Assembly (NCBI RefSeq): GCF_020829665.1
Contig: NZ_JAIVFT010000005.1
Location: 32,710 to 96,709 of the forward strand
Length of the DNA: 64,000 bases
Source of the DNA: Nostoc sp. CHAB 5824
Lineage (GTDB): Bacteria > Cyanobacteriota > Cyanobacteriia > Cyanobacteriales > Nostocaceae
Reading direction: 5' to 3'
This document shows, piece by piece, positions 54,189 to 61,989 of this stretch (within the stretch, counting starts at the first letter, position 1; each line of letters starts with the position of its first letter). The notes under the pieces are model-generated. The model saw only the letters and a list, made by a program, of their open reading frames with translations. It did not search any database and was not told where the DNA came from. A program made the translations under genes and the position numbers.

Positions 54189-55088
54189 TTAATGAAACGC
54201 TGCACTAAATCGTGTAACGGCTCTTGATTGCGTTAGAAATTGGTGTAGCACGGGCGAGGTGTTTGCACTTCGCCAAACAATTGCTAACTTGACATAGAGC
54301 GTTTGGTCTTCGAGCGGTTTGTAGACGACCCCTGCTCGTTGCAAATTCTGGAGTGAAGCTGGGACAAGCGCAACCCCTAATTCCGCTGCTACTAAGCTGA
54401 CAATAGTTTGCATCTGAGTCGCTTCCTGAGTTACTTGAGGAATAAATCCTGCTTGTTGACACAAACGGATAATCTGATCGTAAAAGCCGCTTCCTAGATG
54501 ACGTGGAGATAAAATGAAGGACTCCTCGGCAAGTGATGCTAATGACAGTTGTGTTTGAGTCGCAAGCGGGTGTGCTTCTGGCAATACAGCGACGAACGAT
54601 TCTTGTAAAACCGTTTCCACACTGAGTTCGTCATCGCTGATGGGCGGACGAATAAAGCCAAGCTGAATGCGATCGTCATGCAGTGCTTCAATTTGCTCGG
54701 TCGTGGTCATTTCATGCAGCATCAAACGGACATCAGGAAACTGATGGCGAAATGACCGCACGGCAGCAGGCAGCAGGCTATACGTGGCAGATCCAACAAA
54801 TCCAATCGCTAAACGACCCACTTCACCTCGACTTGCACGTTGGGCTACCTCAATCGCTTGCTCAGATTGCACTAGAATTTGTCGTGCCTGCTGTAAGAAG
54901 GCAAGTCCTGCTTCAGTAAGTCGGACTGTTCGCTTTGTCCGATACAGCAACTCGACACCGAGTTCTTGTTCGAGTTGACGGATTTGTTGACTCAGTGGCG
55001 GTTGAGCGATTTGTAGTCGTTGCGCGGCGCGACCAAAATGAAGTTCCTCAGCTACAGTCACGAAGTAACGCAAGTGTCGAAGTTCCAT
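54189..55088 (-). CDS. LysR-family transcriptional regulator (divergent from hydrolase)
   Basis: 299 residues from the ATG at 55088 (MELRHLRYFVTVAEELHFGR). The winged HTH is AAQRLQIAQPPLSQQIRQLE with QELGVELLYRTKR. The effector-binding domain follows (RLAIGFVGSATYSLLPAAVR; IQLGFIRPP; QTIVSLVAAELGVALVPASL), of the BenM/CatM-like subgroup. The hydrolase gene at 55279 is divergent with a 190-base gap, the usual arrangement for a LysR protein and its target. The gap contains TTAATACGTTTTAAGTC and AGTCTAAGAC stretches, but I cannot fix an operator. Confidence 0.9.
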   Translation of the reverse strand: MELRHLRYFVTVAEELHFGRAAQRLQIAQPPLSQQIRQLEQELGVELLYRTKRTVRLTEAGLAFLQQARQILVQSEQAIEVAQRASRGEVGRLAIGFVGSATYSLLPAAVRSFRHQFPDVRLMLHEMTTTEQIEALHDDRIQLGFIRPPISDDELSVETVLQESFVAVLPEAHPLATQTQLSLASLAEESFILSPRHLGSGFYDQIIRLCQQAGFIPQVTQEATQMQTIVSLVAAELGVALVPASLQNLQRAGVVYKPLEDQTLYVKLAIVWRSANTSPVLHQFLTQSRAVTRFSAAFH

Positions 55089-55278
55089 TGTCAATTAATA
55101 CGTTTTAAGTCTTAGTCTAAGACAAAAATCATATTGGACATATTTATTCAAACTGCTTAATGTGGAAAGTAAATTACACAATTGCAGTTGCGCTTTTCGC
55201 GAATTGCTGTACTTTTCGCTTTGATCGACAGATGCACCAGCTTGCGACCATTTGATAATCATCCTTTGGAGGTTTTTG

Positions 55279-56412
55279 ATGTCGTTGCAATTGTCCCAAA
55301 AACGGGCGAGTCATGTACTTGCCCTCACGATTTTGTCGGTAACTTTTGGCATTTCATGCACCCACATTCAAGCTCAAAACTCAGTACCAGACTCACCAGC
55401 TATGATTCAACCGACATCGACTCAAACGCAGTTTGCTCGCAACAACACTTTTGTACCAAGCAGTCCAGGCATTCAAATTGCCGTTCGAGAAGTGCAACCT
55501 CGTAGTGGTAGTGCTCAGAATTCGGTTCCTATCCTGCTGATTCACGGCGGCGGTCCTGGCAGTTTTACCTCGTTTGACCTTCCGGTTCCTAACTACTCGG
55601 TAGCAGAAGATCTCGCAGCTCAAGGACATTCAGTCTATTTGATGAATATACGGGGTTGGGAAGGTTCAACTCGTCCGGCAGTACTCAATCAACCGCCACA
55701 GCAGAATCCACCTGCCGTTACTTCTGAAGAAGCTGTACGCGATATTGACGCGGTGGTGAACTGGATTCGTCAACGCACACCCGGACGCAAAGTTGCTCTT
55801 GTGGGTTGGGCAACGGGGGGACATTGGGCAGGGATGTACACTAGCCGCAATAATGCAAAAGTTAGCCGTTTGATCATGCTCAACAGCCTGTATGGGGTAA
55901 ACGCGCCCTGGGAGTTAGGCAAGAGCTTTGAAAATCCAGAACGCCCTGGTGAATTTGACCCGAATGCTGGAGCCTATCGCTTGAACACAGCAGACGGGCT
56001 ATTGCGCCAATGGAATCAAACAATTCCGCTTGAGGATAAAAGCCAATGGCGTGACCCAGCCGTTGCTCAAGCGTATCAACAACAGGCGCTCAAAAGTGAC
56101 CCAACCAGCAGCACCCGCCAACCTTCTAGTCTGCGGATTCCTAAGGCTTACCAATTAGAGAGCTACAACCTCGCGAAAGGGCAGAAGTACTGGAACGCGA
56201 AAGACATCACAGTTCCAACACTCGTCGTTCGAGGAGAACGAGATTTCTGGTCCCGTCCTGCTGATCTCTCTGCGTTGAAAGCTGAACTTGTAAATGCGCC
56301 GCGTGCCGAAGTTGTCATCATTCCCGATGGCACACACTACCTGTTTTTGGATCGTCCTGAGCGCGGACGAACTCAGTTTATTCAATCTGTCCTGTCGTTT
56401 GTATCATCGTAA
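55279..56412 (+). CDS. Exported alpha/beta-hydrolase-fold protein with Ala in the nucleophile position
   Basis: 377 residues from the ATG at 55279, which has a strong TTTGGAGGTT upstream. An N-terminal signal (ASHVLALTILSVTFGISC) ends in a possible lipobox Cys. Fold motifs are LLIHGGGPGSF (oxyanion loop), LMNIRGWEGSTRP, the elbow VALVGWATGGHWAG, VRGERDFWSRP (acid) and PDGTHYLFLDRP (His). The elbow reads G-W-A-T-G: the expected serine is Ala178, while acid and histidine are kept. So it is either a non-hydrolytic protein or uses another residue. It is likely an envelope protein, in an operon-like run with the SDR gene 97 bases on, and divergent from a LysR regulator. Confidence 0.82.
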   Translation: MSLQLSQKRASHVLALTILSVTFGISCTHIQAQNSVPDSPAMIQPTSTQTQFARNNTFVPSSPGIQIAVREVQPRSGSAQNSVPILLIHGGGPGSFTSFDLPVPNYSVAEDLAAQGHSVYLMNIRGWEGSTRPAVLNQPPQQNPPAVTSEEAVRDIDAVVNWIRQRTPGRKVALVGWATGGHWAGMYTSRNNAKVSRLIMLNSLYGVNAPWELGKSFENPERPGEFDPNAGAYRLNTADGLLRQWNQTIPLEDKSQWRDPAVAQAYQQQALKSDPTSSTRQPSSLRIPKAYQLESYNLAKGQKYWNAKDITVPTLVVRGERDFWSRPADLSALKAELVNAPRAEVVIIPDGTHYLFLDRPERGRTQFIQSVLSFVSS

Positions 56413-56509
56413 TCATTCATATGAAACGAACCTCATTGCTTTGCCTCATCTTGATCAGCATCAAGGTCACGATCCTCGCATCTCATCGTTTTTGTATTGG
56501 AGAAAACAA

Positions 56510-57391
56510 ATGAACTCAGACAAAAATCGTGTTGCTCCTAAAGTTTGGTTGATTACAGGATGTTCAACAGGGTTCGGACGGGCCCTAGCAGAAGCGGTGT
56601 TGAAGAAGGGCGACGAAGTGCTAGCTACTGCTCGCCAACCAGAGCAACTTCGCGCTTTGATTGAACACTATCCAGAAACCGCAGAGGCTGTACGTTTGGA
56701 TGTAACACTGCCCCAAGACATACAAGCAGCAGTTGATACCGCGATCGCTACATTTGGTCGAATTGATGTGCTGGTCAACAATGCTGGTCATGGACTCATT
56801 GCTGCATTTGAAGAAGTCAGTGATGTTGATATTCACCAATTTTTTGAAACCAACTTCTTTGGGGCGCTCCGCCTGATGCGAACGGTCTTGCCTGTGATGC
56901 GTCAGCAAGGCAGCGGTCACATTGTCAATATGTCATCCACAGCAGGATTAGTGGGATTTGGTGGAAGCAGCCTCTACTGTGGGGCTAAATTTGCCCTGGA
57001 AGGCACGTCTGAAGCCCTGGCTAAAGAGGTGGAATCCTTTGGAATTAAAGTCACTTTAATTGAACCTGGGGCATTTCGCACAGATTTTAACGGACGCTCT
57101 CTGGCAGCAGCAGAACTTTCCATTGATGCCTATGCGACCGTGAGCGGTGCTTCATTGCAGTGGTTCAAACAGATGGATGGTAAGCAACCTGGCAATCCAC
57201 TTAAAGCGGCGCAAGCCATCATTCAAGCTGTGGAAAGTCCTCATCCACCGATGCGACTGGCATTAGGCACGGATGCCATGAACTTGATTCAGGAAAAACT
57301 GTCAGGGGTCAAAACGGATTTGGATGCTTGGCAGCAGGTGACTGTAAGTACGGATTATGTAGATAGTAACAGTGAGGTAATAGTTGGGTAG
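56510..57391 (+). CDS. Short-chain dehydrogenase/reductase
   Basis: 293 residues from the ATG at 56510, with ATTGGAGAA upstream; the frame is open earlier but runs back into the hydrolase gene. NAD(P)-binding VWLITGCSTGFGRALAEAVL, the NNAG motif in VLVNNAGHGL, catalytic Ser in VNMSSTAGLVGF, and YCGAKFALEG (Tyr and Lys). A classical SDR of the retinol-dehydrogenase-like group. The substrate is unknown. It probably shares a transcript with the hydrolase upstream and regulation by the LysR protein divergent from it. Confidence 0.9.
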   Translation: MNSDKNRVAPKVWLITGCSTGFGRALAEAVLKKGDEVLATARQPEQLRALIEHYPETAEAVRLDVTLPQDIQAAVDTAIATFGRIDVLVNNAGHGLIAAFEEVSDVDIHQFFETNFFGALRLMRTVLPVMRQQGSGHIVNMSSTAGLVGFGGSSLYCGAKFALEGTSEALAKEVESFGIKVTLIEPGAFRTDFNGRSLAAAELSIDAYATVSGASLQWFKQMDGKQPGNPLKAAQAIIQAVESPHPPMRLALGTDAMNLIQEKLSGVKTDLDAWQQVTVSTDYVDSNSEVIVG

Positions 57392-57487
57392 CTAATACCA
57401 GTTCTCTTTGAAGGCGCACAGTATCTACAGCTATATGCAAGTCTAAAGAGACTTTCAACTCAACTAGATGCGATCGCCCCAACGGTT

Positions 57488-57670
57488 CGGAAGATCGATA
57501 GAGCCAGTCCACCCTCTACCATGAGAGGATGTTATGCAGAAACTTTCAACCTATTCACCTCTACGGAGCGTCTTATGCGGAAAGATTCGGCTTAAACAGC
57601 GGCTTTGGAGTATTACACAGAAACTTTCTGGCTATCCGCCTACTACGGGATCTTAGACAGAAACTTTCAG
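57488..57670. repeat. Degenerate 40-bp tandem repeat array
   Basis: Units start at 57532, 57573, 57613 and 57653 (steps of 41, 40, 40) with TTATGCAGAAACTTTC, TTATGCGGAAAGATTC, TTACACAGAAACTTTC and TTAGACAGAAACTTTC. A more diverged unit precedes them from about 57488. Mid-unit parts (CTATTCACCTCTACGGAGC; CTATCCGCCTACTACGGGAT) also align. It lies in the gap between the SDR and a LysR gene and has no coding sense. Confidence 0.75.
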
Positions 57671-57762
57671 TCTAATAATAGTTGTACCGCTTCGTTTTTA
57701 AGTGGTGGCGGTAGTCTAGAGTTTGTCTGTTAGCGCTTAATGTTAGTTGATACCGGATTTGC

Positions 57763-58677
57763 TTACAGGGCACACATGGCTATAAACCTCTCTTTTTGTG
57801 TTGCCATGAACTCAACAAACGATCGAATTCGGGGTGCAACAAAGCGTCGATCAAGATAGCAAATCCAAACCGGAACGTCTGGGGGGCGATAAGCCTTAAG
57901 GACTTCTACCAAATTGCCATTAGAAATTGCCTCCGCTGCTAAGTACGCAGGCATCTGGCTCAAACCCAACCCGGCGATCGCTGAACGGACAATTGCGTCT
58001 GCATTATCAAACACGACGGAGCCACTCACCGCACATCGTTCAACCTCGCCATCAACCGCAAAAGACCACGAATAAAAGCGCCCAGTCGAGCGATTGCGAA
58101 AATTCAAACAGGTATGCTTCTGAAGATGACTTGGATGCTGGGGATACCCATATTGCTCAAAATATGAGGGTGAACCACAGGCCACCAACGGATAAGCAAC
58201 GAGTTGACGGGCAATGAGGTTCGCACTATCGCTTAAGTTTCCTGTCCGAATCACGACATCCACACCTTGTTCGGCGGGATCGACAAAGCGATCGTCCATT
58301 GAAATATCCAGGGTAATTTCTGGAAATGCTTGGATGAATGCCTTGAGAATGGGTACTAGGCAAACTTGCCCAAACGCAGGCGAAACACTTACGGTTAAAC
58401 GTCCTCTAGGAGCTGCACGATTTCCCTGGATTTCAGCCTCGAGTGCCTCTATTTCTCCCAATAACTGCTGACAGCCTTCATAAAACCGCACGCCGTCCGT
58501 AGTCAGGCTGATGCTGCGAGTCGTGCGATGAAACAGTTTAACCCCCAAGTCTGCTTCTAAGCGGGCAACGGCTTTGCTGACAGCGGAAGTAGACAATCCC
58601 AAAACATTGGATGCCTGGACAAAGCTCTGAACTTCTGCCACTCGTACGAACGCCAGCATATTAGATAAACTCTTCAT
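57763..58677 (-). CDS. LysR-family transcriptional regulator (divergent from SnoaL gene)
   Basis: 304 residues from the ATG at 58677 (MKSLSNMLAFVRVAEVQSFV); the frame is open to 58743 but the extension has no signal. HTH: ASNVLGLSTSAVSKAVARLE, then ADLGVKLFHRTTR. The effector domain (GRLTVSVSPAFGQVCLVPIL, GVDVVIRTGNLSD) is of the DsdA/CrgA-like subgroup common in gammaproteobacteria. The SnoaL-fold gene at 58813 is divergent with a 135-base gap, so it and the quinone oxidoreductase behind it are likely targets. Confidence 0.9.
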   Translation of the reverse strand: MKSLSNMLAFVRVAEVQSFVQASNVLGLSTSAVSKAVARLEADLGVKLFHRTTRSISLTTDGVRFYEGCQQLLGEIEALEAEIQGNRAAPRGRLTVSVSPAFGQVCLVPILKAFIQAFPEITLDISMDDRFVDPAEQGVDVVIRTGNLSDSANLIARQLVAYPLVACGSPSYFEQYGYPQHPSHLQKHTCLNFRNRSTGRFYSWSFAVDGEVERCAVSGSVVFDNADAIVRSAIAGLGLSQMPAYLAAEAISNGNLVEVLKAYRPPDVPVWICYLDRRFVAPRIRSFVEFMATQKERFIAMCAL

Positions 58678-58812
58678 GGCGATTATTGAGAAAAGGTGGA
58701 TAAAGAAGTGAAAAGTAGCTCCTTCACAAGAGATTGTAAACATAATATCTTGAAATCAAGGAGAGCAGCGAAGACTAATGCAGCCTCCGAGCAATCTTTT
58801 TGAGGCATTACA

Positions 58813-59298
58813 ATGACTATTCAATATCCGTTTGTTCGTGAACTTTACGACGCGTTTCAAACAGGTGAGTTCGTTCGCTGGGACGCACTTGTGGCAGAAG
58901 ATGTACTTGTCAACTCAACGATGGGACGTGACATTCGAGGGCGCGAGGCGTTGAAAGGTTGGGCTTGGCAATTCGTCAACGCGCTCAAATCTCGTGTTGA
59001 TCTGGTCGATGAATTTGAGGCAATCGACGCAGCGGGCAACGGTCGAGCGTTTTTCACAATGTGCTTACATTGGAAACATGAAGAAGAGTTCATGGGTCTG
59101 AAACCGACAGGTCGCGAAGGCACCTCAATTGAAACCATGATACTTACTGTGAAGGACGGCAAAGTCGTGCGGTGGGATGTTGCCGATAACACGGTTGAAA
59201 TCAATATTTACTTCTGGGAACGGGGCTGGGCGATTCCCCACAACGTTCATCCAGAGATTCTGGTGAAAGGAATTGAACGTCGCCCAAGTGCAGTTTGA
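58813..59298 (+). CDS. SnoaL/NTF2-fold protein
   Basis: 161 residues, cystatin-like alpha+beta barrel of the SnoaL-like group: FVRELYDAFQTGEFVRWDAL starts it with a helix, then AEDVLVNSTMGRDIRGREAL, and a late VKDGKVVRWDVADNTV strand pair. These folds bind small hydrophobic molecules or act as isomerases and hydratases; no catalytic residue can be assigned. The downstream oxidoreductase starts 40 bases after its stop, so they form one transcript, probably under the divergent LysR protein. Confidence 0.8.
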   Translation: MTIQYPFVRELYDAFQTGEFVRWDALVAEDVLVNSTMGRDIRGREALKGWAWQFVNALKSRVDLVDEFEAIDAAGNGRAFFTMCLHWKHEEEFMGLKPTGREGTSIETMILTVKDGKVVRWDVADNTVEINIYFWERGWAIPHNVHPEILVKGIERRPSAV

Positions 59299-59338
59299 TT
59301 CTTGCCAATATTCACCTTTGTATTCATTGGAGAAGAAG

Positions 59339-60335
59339 ATGAAAACAATTCAAGTTAATCAACATGGCAATGCTGAGGTACTCAAACTCACTGAAGTTGA
59401 GATTCCTAAACCTCAAGCCAAGCAGGCTTTGGTGAAAATCAACTACGCAGGTGTGAACTTCATTGATGTTGCCATGCGGCGCGGTTGGTATCCGAATCCA
59501 CCGATTCCCACACCCTTTATTCCTGGCGTGGAAGGAGCGGGAGAAGTAATTGCTATTGGAGAAGGTGTGACTGAAGTCAAAGTTGGCGATCGCGTCAGCT
59601 TTATGCAAGAGGAAGAGCCAGGATTGGATCGCGCTTATGCCGAATATATTCCGATCGCGGCTTGGAAGCTCATGCCACTCCCCGATACCATCTCGTTTGA
59701 AACAGCGGCGGCAATGACCGCTCAAGGCTTGACGACTCAGTACATGATGCATGAGTTCACATCTGTTCAGCCTGGTAAAACCACTCTCATCCATGCGGCG
59801 GCGGGAGGCATGGGGTTAAACCTGGTGCAGTGGGCAAGAGGCAAGACATCTCGGTGCATTCGTCATAGGCACTACTTCTAATGAAACCAAAGCGCAACGA
59901 GTTTTGGAGTTAGGGGCAGATGCCGTGATTGATTACACACAGGAAGATTTTGTACAGCGAGTCAAAGAACTGACGGATAGCAGAGGCGCAGATTTAATCA
60001 TTGATGGGGTGGGAAAAACCACCTTTGCAGGTGATCTCGAAGCGGTTGCAACACGCGGGCATATCGTGACCTACGGCATCACAGGCGGCATACCAGACGA
60101 CATCAACCCGTTTGCATTACTTTCTCGCTCCAGAACTGTACACGGTGCAGATTTGTTTGACTACATCGCTAATCGTGAAGAACGGATCATGAGAGCCAAG
60201 GCGGTTTGGGAGGCGATCGCCGCAGGTTGGCTGAAACCGCAAATCTCCCAAGTGTTTGCGCTAGAAGAGGCGATCTCTGCTCACCGTCTCATCGAAGACC
60301 GCAACAACATAGGCAAAATTCTACTCAAGATTTAA
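59339..60335 (+). pseudogene. NADPH:quinone oxidoreductase, frameshifted by a 7-bp duplication
   Basis: Medium-chain (zeta-crystallin/QOR) family. The frame starts at the ATG at 59339 (MKTIQVNQHGNAEVLKLTEV, site ATTGGAG). It reads through the N-terminal catalytic domain and the start of the NADPH fold (TLIHAAAGGMGLNLVQWA) and then breaks. GGCAAGA occurs twice in tandem at 59833-59846. Removing one copy restores TGG GCA AGA CAT CTC GGT, i.e. WARHLGAFVIGTTSNETK, and the rest of the protein to the stop at 60335, giving 329 residues, the normal family length. As it stands translation ends at 59881 after about 180 residues, without the complete NADPH site. No later mutations are obvious, so the event is recent or an assembly error. 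Confidence 0.85.
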
Positions 60336-60365
60336 CGTTCGGATTCGCGCGCACTCTAACCTTTA

Positions 60366-60509
60366 GCCAGTGAACTTGGATTTGACCCTATCGATGCTGG
60401 AACCCTGCAAGCAGCTAAATTTTTGGAAACCCTGGCAACTTTTTGGGGGCAACTGGCTTATGGACAAGGAATGGGACGCAACATTGCTTGGCGGTTGCTC
60501 AAGCGATAA
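60366..60509 (+). pseudogene. C-terminal remnant of an F420-reductase-like NADP-binding protein
   Basis: 47 open codons with no start: ASELGFDPIDAGTLQAAKFL, then ETLATFWGQLAYGQGMGRNI and AWRLLKR before a stop. The same stretch ends proteins of the NADPH-dependent F420-reductase-like group (pattern GFDPxDAGxLxxAxxLExLA, WxxLAYGxGxGRxxAxxLL). The N-terminal Rossmann part is missing. An intact family member begins 39 bases further on, so this looks like what is left of a neighbouring paralogue. Confidence 0.65.
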
Positions 60510-60547
60510 GAACTTTTTTGGCAAGTTTTGAGTGATAGGAGGTCATC

Positions 60548-61192
60548 ATGAATATTGGCATCATTGGTTCAGGCAATGTTGGTAGGACGTTGGGTGAGCT
60601 TTGGGCAAAAGCCGGACATCAAGTCATGTTTAGCTTTTCCCGTCATCCACAACGATTGCAAACGCTTGCAAAACAAATTGGCTCTAATGCAACCAGTGGT
60701 ACACCCGCAGAAGCCGCAAATTTTGCGGATGTGGTGTTGTTTGCTCCTAATTTCTGGCTGGTGCAGGAGGCGATCGCTCAAACTGGCTCTCTCGCAGGCA
60801 AGATTGTAATTGACACGACGAACCCTTACCGCTGGGGTGAGAACGGTGGCATTGTTCGTATGGTTAGCGAGGCTGTTTCCGGCGCAGAAACGATCCAGAA
60901 GCTGATGCCAAGAGCAAGATTGGTCAAGGCATACAGTAGCTTTCAGCCCAAAACTTTGCAGCAATCAATAGAACGTCCCCTAGAGCAACGGTTAGCGGTA
61001 GCGATCGCATCTGACGATGAAGCAGCAAAAGCGATCGTCGCTCAACTGGTAAAAGATGGCGGCGGTCGCCCATTCGATCTCGGTGCATTGCAAAATGCTC
61101 GTTTAATGGAAATTCCTGGTGTTTTTTCCTCCAGTGATACTCTTACCTTAGATGCTGCATTCAAGCAAAGGCAGCAAGTCCTTGGTTACTAG
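60548..61192 (+). CDS. NADPH-dependent F420-reductase-like oxidoreductase
   Basis: 214 residues. The Rossmann start MNIGIIGSGNVGRTLGELWA with AGHQVMFSFSRHP is of NADP type (SRHP loop). ADVVLFAPNFWLVQEAIAQT and GKIVIDTTNPY follow, then VKAYSSFQPKTLQQ and FDLGALQNARLME. This is the COG2085 group. Cyanobacteria make F420 only in some lineages, so a flavin or other hydride acceptor is possible. The ATG has GGAGGTCATC directly before it. It contains GCGATCGC octamers, unlike the GC-rich gene after it, so it looks resident. Confidence 0.85.
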   Translation: MNIGIIGSGNVGRTLGELWAKAGHQVMFSFSRHPQRLQTLAKQIGSNATSGTPAEAANFADVVLFAPNFWLVQEAIAQTGSLAGKIVIDTTNPYRWGENGGIVRMVSEAVSGAETIQKLMPRARLVKAYSSFQPKTLQQSIERPLEQRLAVAIASDDEAAKAIVAQLVKDGGGRPFDLGALQNARLMEIPGVFSSSDTLTLDAAFKQRQQVLGY

Positions 61193-61200
61193 CACCAGCG

Positions 61201-61286
61201 GTACAACAACCCTAGTGCAGCGGACGGTATCATGATCTTGGTGGTGATCACAGGCAATCTGCCGCCGCTGACCAGGAACGTTCGGC
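61201..61286 (+). other. attC-like recombination site 1 (left boundary of cassette)
   Basis: 86 bp with attC-like pairing: the left arm AAC-AAC-CCTAGTGCAGCGGACGG pairs with the right arm GCCGCCGCTGACCAGG-AAC-GTT, with one extrahelical base on the left. It ends in a core GTTCGGC (61280-61286) close to the GTTRRRY consensus. The R'' box (GTACAAC, 61201-61207) has one deviation. Confidence 0.55.
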
Positions 61287-61917
61287 GGCTTGCACGCGGT
61301 GTTGTATATTGAATTAATATGCCAAATCAACCTGCACCAGAAATCGAGCTGCTACGCGCAGCGTATGCAGCCTTCAACGCGCGCGACATTGATGCCGCCC
61401 TCGCCCTCATGACTCCCGACGTGGCCTGGCCGAAGGCGTTCAAAGGTGGTTTTGTCCGTGGGACTAAGGAAGTCCGCGCTTACTGGACAGAGCAGTGGAG
61501 CGAGATCAATCCACACGTCGAGCCGATTGCCTTTTACCCGGAGGACGCTGGGCAGGTCTTAGTCGAGGTGCATCAGGTCGTGCGCGATCTGGCCAAAGCC
61601 GTGCTTGCCGATGAGCACGTTGGCCACCGTTTCACCATTGAGCATGGCTTGATTCAAGCCATGGAGGTCTGTCCACTTCCATCGTCTGGCCTCGGTGCTT
61701 AACCATGCGCTGTGGTCACAACTATCACAGCCACTGGTGATTTTGCTTTTGTTTCAGCTGATGTGCCTTTAGAAGCCATCTTCTGTTTAAACAAGCATCG
61801 CCACCCTATCATTAGACAAGCCGCCGAACAAAGCGCTGCATCTGACCGCCTACGTTCCAGTCGCTGCGGTCGTTCCTCTCTTCGCTCCTTCCACTCCCGC
61901 GGCAGGTGAGCTTGTCG
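61281..61917 (+). mobile_element. Putative integron gene cassette
   Basis: 637 bp between the recombination points of two attC-like sites. The left end TTCGGC (61281-61286) is the exact complement of the cassette's own R'' box GCCGAAC (61823-61829), as required for a cassette that was once circular. It carries one GC-rich SnoaL-fold gene in AT-rich surroundings. No integrase gene is present in the window. Confidence 0.55.
61319..61702 (+). CDS. SnoaL/NTF2-fold protein in a putative integron cassette
   Basis: 127 residues, a compact NTF2-like protein: IELLRAAYAAFNARDIDAAL with ALMTPDVAWPKAFKGGFVRG, then VRAYWTEQWSEINPHVEP and VLVEVHQVVRDLAKAVLADE with the closing FTIEHGLIQAMEV. This corresponds to stand-alone SnoaL-like proteins, after which a ten-residue tail (CPLPSSGLGA) is extra. 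The gene is clearly richer in G+C than its neighbours, especially at third positions (GCGCGCGACATTGATGCCGC), and has no HIP1 site, so it is foreign. No clear ribosome-binding site precedes the ATG. The function is unknown: a small-molecule-binding or isomerase fold. Confidence 0.75.
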   Translation: MPNQPAPEIELLRAAYAAFNARDIDAALALMTPDVAWPKAFKGGFVRGTKEVRAYWTEQWSEINPHVEPIAFYPEDAGQVLVEVHQVVRDLAKAVLADEHVGHRFTIEHGLIQAMEVCPLPSSGLGA

Positions 61918-61923
61918 TTAGAC
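61823..61923 (+). other. attC-like recombination site 2 (cassette attC)
   Basis: 101 bp from R'' GCCGAAC (61823-61829) to R' GTTAGAC (61917-61923, an exact GTTRRRY). The inner arms AAAGCGCTGCATCTGACCGC and GCGGCAGGTGAGCTT can pair with bulges. The 13-mer CAAGCCGCCGAAC (61817-61829) is the reverse complement of GTTCGGCGGCTTG at 61280-61292. Confidence 0.6.
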
Positions 61924-61924
61924 T

Positions 61925-61949
61925 TTCCCAGTCTGAGACTGGGAACGAG
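61925..61949. repeat. Palindromic repeat TTCCCAGTCT-GAGACTGGGAA
   Basis: A near-perfect inverted repeat directly after the attC-like site, of the same type as the copy at 51640-51663. It could act as a terminator-like hairpin. Confidence 0.7.
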
Positions 61950-61989
61950 AAATTCCTAATACACCTGCCAACAAGCATTTTAGTAATTA

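Noticed and set aside
57488..57670. CRISPR array
   Set aside because: The whole 40-bp unit is related from copy to copy, there are no unique spacers and no cas genes.
59833..59846. Programmed ribosomal frameshift in the quinone oxidoreductase
   Set aside because: The site is a plain 7-bp duplication with no slippery heptamer or downstream pseudoknot, and the family is never frameshifted.
61712..61909. 65-codon frame after the SnoaL cassette gene
   Set aside because: It lies mostly in the attC-like site; such sites often give apparent reading frames.
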